From contig JAQFVV010000031.1 of assembly GCA_028023455.1 (NCBI GenBank), positions 5,994,926-6,058,925 of the forward strand: 64,000 bases of DNA. The letters run 5' to 3'. The notes under the pieces were generated by a model. That model made no database searches, was not told the origin of the DNA, and was given only the letters and a program-made list of their open reading frames with translations. This DNA is from Epiperipatus broadwayi. Its lineage: Eukaryota; Onychophora; Udeonychophora; Euonychophora; Peripatidae. Shown here in pieces: positions 14,411 through 24,502 of the stretch (positions are counted from its first letter, which is position 1; each line of letters starts with the position of its first letter). Both the position numbers and the translations under genes were made by a program.

Positions 14411-15259
14411 ACACCTGGGTCTCATTTTATGCAATAGATAGGTTCCTCAGAAAATATGCGCAAACAAAATTGTGCAAAAAAAGGGGGATGCGGTCTGTGA
14501 TTTTTCAAAATTCGTGTAAAAGCAAAGCACCAATGTAAAATTACTTTAAAATTCACGCAAAAAAAAAAATAAGGAAATAAAATATGACTAATAAAAAATT
14601 TCAAATTTGAAAAAAATTGATACAAGACAAACTTTTTTTAACTATAATATTTAATTTTATTCAAAATAATATATTTTTATGCATAATTTACAGTACAGTA
14701 ATTTACATTTTTTATACACGTTTTAATTATTATGATTTTCTGGTGACAATGTAATTAGTAATTAATCATTGAGATGATGATTTTATTAATTGTTTATGAA
14801 GCTCACAATATCCAGACATACAACCATTTAGCTCTTGTTGGAATTTAAGAGCACGTTAATGATTAGTGTCATTAATAAGAAAATAATAATTGATTACGTT
14901 CTTTTTAAAAAGCAAAAACAGAATGTGATTTAAAATGCAAAATTAACACGCACAATGTTTGAACAAATTTACATTATAATCTTGTAAAATTTAATATGTG
15001 TATACATAAAATGTGGAAATCATGATTTTAATTTCATTATTGCTTAAAATCTTACTATTATAAAGCACTGAAAATATTGAAATTACTAAGATGAAAGTCG
15101 AATTCCAATAACATGCTATTACTTTCAATATAACGTAAGTGCATGAAATTTATTATTTAAAGTAATAATGCATTATCGGAAATCAACTTCCGGTGAAACA
15201 CGAATCACGTAACTTCAAAATCATGTTAAATAAGTCCACATAAAAAGAGACCCAGGTGT
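14411..15259. mobile_element. Non-autonomous DNA transposon, family T copy A
   Basis: Terminal inverted repeats begin ACACCTGGGTCTC at 14411 and end GAGACCCAGGTGT at 15259; they agree over about 20 of 21 positions. ATTAT flanks both sides (14406-14410 and 15260-15264); alternatively the flank can be read as a TA duplication around CACCTGGG, as in Tc1/mariner elements. The 849-bp interior has no long ORF, so this copy is non-autonomous. The first 230 bp and a block near 14740-14850 match, in reverse, a second copy at 51.18-51.74 kb. Confidence 0.85.
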
Positions 15260-17029
15260 ATTATCAAAACTGTTAATCTAAAATTTTAAATTTTGCTATA
15301 AACATAATGTTTTTACATTTATACACCAATGTAGCAAAATAAAAAGGTTACAATATATTTATATATGTGTGTCTGTGTGTGTCAATAACATTTAGTTTCA
15401 TAACTATCTCCAAACTTTAAAAGGTGCCATGAGGTATGTGGTGTCTTATTAGCATCACCATCTTTATATATATATATATAAATTGTGCTGGTTGGTTCAC
15501 ACAATCACCCAACTTGATCTAGAATCTGAGCACAAGTACCTTGAGTTCAGTCATGCATGAGATACACCTGTTAGGAACACTCATGAACTTTACTCTGTAT
15601 GGCCAGCTTCCAGATTCAATTACTTATGAATAGTGACTCCAATGATACTAGATTATTCAATTTAATTCCCACCGATATTGTACAGCAGAGGAACAGAAAC
15701 CCAAGTGGACGTCATGGCAAATGCATGTGTACATGTGATATAGACAATTATATTTTGACATTAGTGGGATATTATAACTTTTCAAATCATGACATTAATA
15801 ATTTAATAACTATATTTTTAAGATTAACTAAATCAATTAAATAAGGAATGTGCAATGATCAGAGATGTTTGTTTAAATATGATATTTAATAATAAAGATA
15901 TATAGGAAATCAGAGATTTTTACATTGAGTTATATTAGACAATTAGCCTCATATTACAAATAAATTGTGTTGTGCTTATTCACACTTTAACATGGGGTTT
16001 TTACATATAAGTTTATATATTATTACTTTTGATGTGACATTATGATATCTCAATAAAATAACCTAGCACAAATATGTAGGTATAATTATAACAATTTTCC
16101 TAACTGATTTGGTAAGATTTACATAAATGTCCATTAACCGACTGACCAGATTATCATAAGCTGGATTGTATATGGAAATATATGCAATAAAGATATTTAC
16201 TTTATTTGGATGATTAACACATGAGGGAGTATTTCTATAAATAAATATATCTAGAGTCATTAAGTGACACATCATTAAAAAATTAATAAATTTACAAACT
16301 ATATTTAATTAGACCATAACATCACATATATAGATATCTATAAGGCTTAAGCTTTTAAAAGAGGACTATAATATGATTAAGTGTCGTGGTATTAACATAA
16401 AGGCCAAATAATATTTGTGGATCCATTTCTTGGAAGTAAAATGCTTTATCATTTTGAAATAAGAAAATATTTATGCCAACTTGCCAAATGCCATTTTATA
16501 AAATCGGCTTTTAGGTATTGAGGGCCTCTGATAATGGTGCTATGGGCCACACTTTGCTGGAATTATTCCGCGCATTGCTCTCATTGCATGAGTAGATGGT
16601 CCATATAATTAGAAAATAGATTGATGATAATATGGCCACTCTTATCTTTATAAAATTGTAATCTTGGGTGAAGATTTGTAGAGGTCCCTCTCATGATGAA
16701 ATTGAGCACTCAAGGTGCATAATAGTAAGGTTAAAGCCTTATATGTAATTATGTGCTGACAATGCACTTAATATGAATTAATGTTTATAATTTATCATTA
16801 ACTAAGGTTAAAATTACATTGTCATTGAATTTTTTTTTGTATTTCTCTTAAAATTCTCATTCAAACCATATATAATACTTCTTACCTGAGGTAATCCATA
16901 GCTTTACAACTTACAGAAAAATCATAAGACTTTGACATTTTTTGTACTTTAAAAGTTAGAAAATATCAAGATATCTATAAAAAAAAGATTCTTCCTAATA
17001 AAAGATACAAAATATAAATCATTTTACAA
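15260..17029. other. AT-rich DNA with short (TA)n, nothing recognised
   Basis: Includes a short TA run at 15465-15481. Less AT-rich islands at 15500-15740 and 16500-16620 carry no recognised gene. Confidence 0.4.
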
Positions 17030-17395
17030 AAGTGGATATGCACTAATCATCGTAGCAGTTGGCTTCTTTTCTGTCTGAAATTGGAAATTGAAGTTTACTT
17101 CCTGTTTCAATGATAAAATGAGTCCACTCTATTTATTTTATATTTTTTGTGCATATCAGCGATGTTATATTTATTGTCCTGAAATATAATTTATTTCCAT
17201 ATAGCTCATTTTCTAGCTGTAGACTTGAAAATAATGTGATGCAAGATGTGGCAAAACTACTGACTCCTTGGCATGAGTATCAAAATATAGGCAAGATTCT
17301 GGATTTGATTCTTCATCTGCATACAATTTCATGTGGTATCCATAACAATTGTGGATATCACCACACATGCACCACTTGAAACCTCTTTATTTTTA
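17030..17395 (-). pseudogene. piggyBac-like transposase fragment (relic 2)
   Basis: On the minus strand, starting near 17380, the translation reads FKWCMCGDIHNCYGYH followed by a stretch ending near SVVLPHL. This aligns with the transposase relic at 62.1-63.5 kb, which has IKWWVYADIHNG at the same place, and with the family block that follows the KPIKRG motif in piggyBac transposases. Only the central part survives. Downstream frames are broken by stops, although a short block near 17050 (EKKPTATMIS) resembles the family's later DKKPV segment, suggesting an internal deletion. It is dead: no start, no catalytic triad and several frame changes. Identification rests on similarity to relic 1. Confidence 0.65.
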
Positions 17396-18134
17396 AGAGT
17401 ATATATTGTCATATGGCACTATGTCCAGTAAATTTTGTGATTGTTTTATGAACTGCAACCTTTCTCTACATTTGATAATCAGCATGAAAATTTATATTGC
17501 ACTGTTCTTTTATAGTCTAATTTTATAGATGCTGTTAAATTTATTATTTGTTATACAAACAAACATGCTAGCATACACTAATACATATATGGGCATGCTA
17601 ATAAATTATTAAACCTTTTGAAAGTCAGTATGTTTTTAAAATAAGGTTGCCTCAAAATCGGATCAGAGCCCCAAAATTACATTGTATCCAATCATCTAAT
17701 TTACAGATTTAATTTATATACTACACTGACACATTAGTACAAAGAAAAATCTAAAATAATAGTAATCAAATAATAATAAAAATCTGAAATAATAGTAATA
17801 AAATTTAAAATAATAAAAAATATCTAAAATTAAGACATATAATATACAACATAACATTTATTCCCAGGATAAAGGCTTTGAAATTGCAAAATCTTGGGAG
17901 CATGTTGAATCTATTTTGTAGTTCTATGTTGCCATCAAAAGATTTATGCCTTTGTTCTTTTTGCAATGTAAAAATTTGAACAGAAAAAAAAATAAATGAA
18001 CTTATTACTAGAAATATTGCTAAAAAATTGAAATTTTGTCCAATTTTAGCATGCCATATACATATTAAAAAGACATTGAATCACAGAGAATGGTTGTATT
18101 GGCACATGCATAGTCCATTTTGGTTTTTCTGCAA
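17396..18134. other. AT-rich DNA, nothing recognised
   Basis: A/T-rich with short TAATAAAA-type runs at about 17750-17830; no gene supported. Confidence 0.4.
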
Positions 18135-19120
18135 TTTTAAAATGAAAACAATGAAATTTTAATTTCAAGCAAACGCTAACTTTTGAAAAATATTTTAAAA
18201 TTAGAATTAGGCAATCATTTTCACATATTGATAGATTTTAAAAGTTATTCAAACTTAACTGAGAACAATAAGAAGATATTTGATACTTTTTTAAGAACTC
18301 CAAGAAAGGTAACTAAAGGCAGCAAGATAATGTATGAAGAAAAGAAGGAATATTAAAAAAATGTTTTAAAATGAATCATTAAAAAAAAAAAAATATTTAG
18401 AGTTTTGTAAAATAGTATAAAAATAATAATGATATGAAAAAATATATTTCTAAATAAGCATTGAAATCTATAAAGGCCTCAGAAGTGTAAAACAACATTG
18501 TAGCATTTCTAAGAATGTAGTTTCTGCAATAAGAAGAAAAGATGAAGGATTACTAAAATGAGAAATGACAAGAGGAATGCATTAGACATTTTTCTAAAAA
18601 CTTTTATAATAATAAAAAAACAAGATAACAAAGTTTCCTTATTTATTTATTTTTAATTTTTCATCATTTTAAATAAAAAAGGAAAATGCCATTCAATCTG
18701 TGAAAACGAAAAATGGTGGAATTATTATTGCTATCTTAAAAAAAGCAATTGATGAAATAAAATAAAAAAACAATGTCGGTAAAATGTAAATTCTAAGTGT
18801 CTAAATGATAAAGATGTTCCACATGATTGGGAGAATGCAATAGCAATGTTGATATTTGAAAAAAGATTATAAAGAAAGTATTAGAAAGTATAGATTCATC
18901 CGTCTTTTTTTACTGCTAATTTCTTTTTTTTTACCGTGATAAGGACTGCTTGTTTACAGCAAACTTGAATTCGAATTAGCCAAAAGAAAAATGGGTCCAT
19001 AAATATTTCTATTGTAATTAAAAAAATAAATCATTAAATTACAGAAGTAAGATATTGTCAAATATGCAACATTGATTAAATTATCGGATAATACAAAGTA
19101 GATTAACATTTGTGTATGTT

Positions 19121-19187
19121 TAACCATTAAGCATCACATGATCACCATCTCTTATACTAGCACATAATTGTATGGAGAGTTTTGCCT
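19121..19187 (+). repeat. Family R interspersed repeat, copy 1
   Basis: Shares the string CATCACATGATCACCATCTC and the following ACTAGCACATAATTG with copies at 26116-26199 (minus) and 28481-28570 (plus). Here the end GGAGAGTTTTGCC lies directly after CATAATTG. Confidence 0.75.
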
Positions 19188-19424
19188 TGTGTATGTTTAA
19201 TTAAAAAAAAACCAGATGTATTAATTTTTAACTGAGGATTAAAGATTATTTCTAGACCAGAAACAATCTCTATTTTAGTAAATGATTAGTAATAATCATT
19301 ATAGTGTATTTATCTGGAGTAGATGATGTCAAAGATGTAAGTAGAGTAAGTTTAACACTTGTAATTAAAAATGTAACCATTTAATATTGATAAATACTGT
19401 ACATATAATAAAGATATTTATCAG

Positions 19425-19490
19425 AAATGGTGACCTGGGTCAACTGATGAGTTCTAGGTTCTGCATGAAAAGCATATTGGGGTCACTTGT
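19425..19490 (+). mobile_element. Family P (ribozyme-bearing) repeat, partial copy P1
   Basis: A short fragment matching the part of family P centred on the ribozyme (see copies at 35.3-36.0 and 61.6 kb). It sits inside the decayed RTE relic 1, so it inserted after or together with the rearrangement of that LINE. Confidence 0.7.
19430..19486 (+). ncRNA. Hammerhead ribozyme motif (P1), partly degraded
   Basis: Distal stem I GTGACC (19430-19435) pairs perfectly with GGTCAC (19481-19486). Proximal stem I TCAA pairs with TTGG (one wobble). The core CTGATGA is at 19444-19450 and GAAA at 19467-19470; the putative cleavage position follows A19476. Stem II (GTTCTAGGTTCTGCAT) is weakened and stem III is reduced to about one pair, so activity is doubtful. 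Confidence 0.65.
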
Positions 19491-19872
19491 CTTTATATTA
19501 TATCTTTCTTTATATGATGTGTAAAAAGGCATGTGATGGTGCCAAGATACACTAAGCTAATACCACACTTTCAAAACTTCTTACAGCAGTTTTACAAAAA
19601 ATAATTTACGAATTAAAATCAGATGTTATGAATATAAAAATGAATGGAAATTATTTAAGTTATTTAAATTTGAAAATAATGTAATTGTTTCCGACAATAA
19701 TGCTTCAGAATTTCAGTAAATTATGCAAGAATCGTCAGCCGAATGTAAAAAATAGAATTAAAAATAAATAGTAATGTTTATTAAGTTTTCTTTTGAAGAG
19801 GAAAATAATCAAAAGTTAAGAACTGCCATCTCTTGGTCAGGTTATTAAACAGATGAAAACATTATGGATATT

Positions 19873-19992
19873 GTAATTATAAATTTATTAAGTAATATTT
19901 ACTGAGGCTATAACCTCGACAATATGCGTATAAAATGCGATAGCAGGGACCTCTACAGGTGTTTTAACCACAAACTTATGCTGTGGAAGAAA
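19873..19992. mobile_element. 120-bp retroposon-like insertion with 12-bp TSD
   Basis: Inserted in RTE relic 1. ATTATGGATATT occurs at 19861-19872 and again at 19993-20004, and the LINE sequence resumes exactly after the second copy. The insert is less AT-rich than its surroundings (GAGGCTATAACCTCG, GCAGGGACCTC). Its family is unknown; no tRNA-like fold was found, and only one copy is seen here. Confidence 0.75.
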
Positions 19993-20610
19993 ATTATGGA
20001 TATTATAAAAGTAATCTGGATGGGATGGTTTTAGTAGGATTAACTTAATAGTTTGTTTTTTTTTAAAAAAAAAATATGTTTTTGTGTTTGAAAGAAAGTT
20101 TTTTAATGGATCTGTTTTATCAGTTCTTACTAACAGATATGAGATTTGTAACTTAACAGAAAAGTAATACAGAAAATTTATACCATTTAATTAAGTATGA
20201 ATAAAATGTATATTAGGAGTAACAAACAAAGATGACAAATGAAAAAATACCTTGCTGAGAGAAAAAAGAAATATTACTGATATTATTGAAAGAATTAAGA
20301 GAATGAAATGGGGACAGTCCCAGTTTAAAATAGGATTCAAAAAGAATTAAAATATCCAGAATAAAACCATAAGTGAAGTGAATGGATAAAAGAAGAAAGC
20401 TTGGACAGTCATAGTTTTAAATTGAATTCAAGGAGATTGTAAAAAATCTAGCAAGAGTCAATATGTGAGATAGGACGAAAGAAGAAACTTTGCTAGATTG
20501 TTGTAGAAAACAGAGATTAGAAATCAGACAAATTTATTTAAAGTTGGTGATACTTTCAACCTATGGTGGACAGATAATGGTGGAAATGATGGTGATAAAA
20601 ATGACTACAA

Positions 20611-20974
20611 TTAAACTGTCTATAAGATTTCATTATTAAAATAATGATTTCTATTTTTATCAACAAAATGAATGATGCAATTCAATCTTCAATTTATTAT
20701 TTCAGTTAGTTATATTAACTTTTTGAAAAATTTTATTTTATACATTATGTTAAAATGATTATACATTTAAAATTTAACTACTTACCTTTATACATAAGTA
20801 GATTTTTTTTTATATAAAAATAACTTTTATTTGTTAAATGATTTACAGAATAAAATCCATTTTGGGGAAGAGTGAGCAAAATTCTGGTCACACTTTAAAT
20901 CCAATAAATGTTAATATTGTTTGCATGGAGAGAGAGAGAGAGAGAGAGAGAGATAAAAAAAAAAGAGAGTTTGC

Positions 20975-21013
<39 letters not shown>

Positions 21014-23017
21014 AAAAAGTAAGTTAAAGACGTGTCGTTTATCGCTAACAATAATTCAGGCCAAAAATTAAAAAAGTGAATAATAGCTTTCACCTCTCCA
21101 AATGGGATATTTAAATTACTAATTTAAATAAATTAGCTTTGTACAATTGAACACTAGATGACACCTAGAAATCCCATAAGTGTTATCAATCTGACATCAA
21201 CAGCTTAAAGCGTCCTCATCTATATTTAACAAAATTAATATATTGAATAAACACTTTACTTGGCTACCGTTCGTTTAGTGTTTTAAATAATGATGATATT
21301 TGTGAGAAATAACCAATGTCAACAAAGTATTTATCAATGAGTAAAAAATATGGCATTCTCACAGTGGTGTTTTGAATGAAATTAACCTTCAGATAGACTT
21401 CAAGATATTTGCTAGTGTATGACTTAGTTTTCACTTGAATTTTCACAAATTTGTTAAAGAAGTGTGTTTTATATTTACAAATAAATGAGTAATCAAATGA
21501 ATTTACTTTTTGAGAGCTCATAAAAAAATTGGTGTTGATAGTGATATAGCTAGATTATTGTCTTAGAACGTTGAGCTGAAATGAGTAAATGGGGAAAAAA
21601 TAAAAATTGGTAAAATTTCTCTGCCTATATCCTCCCGCAATTGTATTACTCTATTTATTGAGTCAAATATTTTATGTTTAGTTAAACACGTTTCATTAAT
21701 GTATGCCTCCTAAGCTATTTCTAGAAACTATACCTAGATTTAATATTTATGACACTTATCATTTACATAACGACGATCACCTATAAAAACATAGTTATTT
21801 CGAAAAATTAAGAGCGATACGCTTCAAGACATCCTATGATCAGATTTCAACAATACATTAGATATAAAAAAACGCCTAAGATCAAAGTATTAGTAGAATG
21901 TATTACAAAGTAATCTGCCAGGCTTTCTACTATAGTGATACTAAAAAACTTTTTTTTTTTTTTAAAGAATGAATGCTAAATATTGGAATAACGTAAATTA
22001 ACTACATATAAATTGTACTTTTAGATTATGGTGCGCCGTGACTTTAATGAAAATTGGCATAATTAAATTTACGTAACTTTTTAAATATCTAAAAAAATCT
22101 TAATTCTCTTTAAATTTATCAAATTTTATACTAAAGTAAAAAAAAAAAAAGGGGGGGGGGGTTATAATCAATTTAAAACGATATTGAAATAAAAATTAAA
22201 ATTTTACCATTGAAATCTGATAATTTAAAGTATTTAAAATAAGTGTATGCTAAAAAGAGAAAAAAATGGAAAAAAAAAAAATACCAATACGCCCAAAGCA
22301 ACTTTGTTTCATTAGTAGTAATTAATATTATAAATGATTACAAGTTCTGTAATTAAATTATGAAATAATTAATTTAAAAGTAATTAAATATTTCAAAGCA
22401 AGTCTTGAAATAACTAAGTAATAAAATAGATATTTTTAATATTGATTTTATTAACGAAAAACATTAAAAATCTTTTTTCCTCTTAATTTAGTAAATGAAG
22501 ATTTTATGAATTAAAACATTAAAAAAAATAAATAAATTCTAAAGTGAATTTACCGAGTTGTTTTTTTTTTCTTATACAGACACATAATATTTTAGCTATA
22601 AATATATTATCTATTTGGCTATCTAACTGGAGATCAGTATTTAATATTTTTTATGTCTTACATTCTTCTGAAATATTTCTCTCTTTGTTCAGAGTAATTT
22701 AATATTAATTGTAATGTTATGTTTAAGCAGAAAAGTTGCTACTATGTGAAATATGACTCTACAAAGCACACCATTAATATATTATTTATCAGGTTTGGTA
22801 AGGAGAGCTTTGACAATTTTTCATTGTTGTTTATCACCTAGAGAAAATACTGAAAAATATTTTTTTAATCATCATCATACAGGATTACTAACTTCTCGAA
22901 AAGAACATTCTAAACTTTTAAAATTTTGGCAAAATTTCTCAAGTTTTGTCAAAACTGGATTTAAATGCTGGATCGTAAATAAAACAATGGATGGACAACA
23001 TGTGTATGCCTTTATAT
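20611..23017. other. AT-rich DNA, nothing recognised apart from (GA)n
   Basis: Holds the GA tracts listed separately, a poly-A/poly-G run at 22139-22161 and an ORF at 22753-23031 (92 codons) with no recognisable domain, which I do not call a gene. Confidence 0.4.
20928..21010. repeat. Duplicated (GA)n tracts
   Basis: Two GA runs, 20928-20953 and about 20979-21010, each preceded by TTTGCATG and followed by GATAAAAAA, so the whole unit seems to have been tandemly duplicated. Confidence 0.9.
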
Positions 23018-23596
23018 ATAAGGTCATGTGAAATTTGCTCACTCTATTTTAAATAATAATTGAACTGTTCTCTGTCTATCATGTTCAATAACACTTTACA
23101 GAAAGAAAATGGACCATATTTTAAATCTTTTTATTTAGAGTTATTCGAACAATAACACTTAAGTATTTTGGATCTATTTATTTAGAGTTATCATAAACAA
23201 TAGCAGTCAAAGAGCAAACTCAAATCAGCCTATCTTATCATAATTTAGAACTTTTTATTTAGGGTTATCCATTTTCTTACTGTAAAATGTAATTAAACAT
23301 GGTAGCAAGAGATCAGTTTCATTTATTTTTTAAATAGTTTTGATAAAGATTACATGTCATTATACTTATTCAATGTTGCAATATCATGTATCATTACAAA
23401 TATAACGTGTTTGTTTATTATAGAGTTTTAGATGAAATATTTTCACAGTATAAATGTAATATCACTTATTTAAAAAGTGGTTCATTTTCTTACAGTAAAA
23501 AGGTATAAAACATGGCAGCTAGAGGGCAGTTCAATTATTATTTAAAATAGTCTTGGTAAATTTCACATGACATCATATTTATTCAATATTAAAATT
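23018..23596. repeat. Complex inverted/direct repeat cluster
   Basis: A unit of about 120 bp occurs three times: inverted at 23018-23140 and direct at about 23262-23386 and 23476-23596. Shared landmarks are TTTCACATGACA and its complement, CATGGCAGCTAGAG-like strings, and TTCTTACAGTAAAA. The outer two units form a foldback ending in a short TA run at 23606-23623. Confidence 0.75.
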
Positions 23597-23999
23597 TTAT
23601 TTACCATATATATATATATATATGTAAGGTGCTTAAAAATGTATATCCACAGTGAAGCAATTGTTTATCCCTTTACAAAAAATTAAAAGTAGATAAAAAT
23701 CACACCCTTCTTGTATGAAAATGCTATGCATCAGAATGATATAATGAATTTTCAAAATATCAACCCAGACAAGAAGATTCAATGATTTTTATATTTTTAG
23801 ATCCTATGACTATTTAATGTGGTTGTAAAACATGTGCATAGTGAAAGGAAGTACTTGCCACTCTTTGCTGGTTGATGGTTATGATAAGATGGATTTCAGC
23901 TTAAAAACATAGTGGTGAAAAACAAAATAAAAACCTTTAATATGTATACAAATGTAAACACTCAAATCATAAGTTTCCTAAGTTTTGTTATATATATAT

Positions 24000-24502
24000 A
24001 TATATAAGACATATTTTGAGGGATCATCCATGTTAAAATATTTAAATATTAATATACCAACATTTTGACTTGATCACACAGTCATCTACTGGGTGATAAA
24101 AGGTAGAAAGACATTGTGGGGGCGCTACAATCACTGATTTGAAAAAAAAAAACGTTAAAATTCCACCAATAGCAAAAATTTTAAATTAAGAATGATTTTA
24201 AAAAAAATGTTCGAAATAGGATGAAGTTGGCATGCATCATTTCGCTTATTGTATCGCGAGATGATACATGCAAACGTCTCCTATTTGGAAAGATTTTAAA
24301 AAAAAAACATTCTTAATTTAACATTTTTGCTATAGGTGAAACTTTAATTTTTTTTTCAAATCAGTGATTGTAGCACACCTACAACTGTCTTTCTCCCTTT
24401 TATCATCCAGTAGATGACTTGTGTAATCAAGTTGAAATGTCCATGTATTAATATTTAAATTTTTTAACACAGATAAACCCACAAAATATGTCTTCTATAT
24501 AT
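24000..24502. repeat. Foldback (MITE-like) inverted repeat
   Basis: The two halves are inverted copies meeting at GCATGCATCAT (24230) and ATGATACATGC (24261-24271), with a loop of about 20 bases. Outer ends AGACATATTTT and AAAATATGTCT lie beside a TA run at 23989-24006. The arms share the block CAATCACTGATTTGAAAA. There is no ORF. It probably is a non-autonomous foldback element. Confidence 0.85.

Larger units (their letters stand above)
18135..20610 (+). mobile_element. Strongly decayed RTE LINE (relic 1) with later insertions
   Basis: This stretch follows the order of the well-preserved LINE at 30.95-33.76 kb. Recognisable pieces are the linker after the endonuclease (18230-18620), the start of the reverse transcriptase with TGTCTAAATGATAAAGATG near 18795, the region around NNASE near 19700, the segment before the C-terminal domain (19800-20060) and the 3' end near 20560-20600, including a degraded ATGATGGTGAT tail. 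All frames are broken. The middle (about 18930-19530) is replaced by other repeats, including a family R copy and a ribozyme-bearing family P copy; a 120-bp insert lies at 19873-19992. It is the oldest RTE copy in the window. Confidence 0.75.

Noticed and set aside
23018-23596. CRISPR array, because of repeated units
   Set aside because: Units are long, diverged and partly inverted, and the window is eukaryotic.
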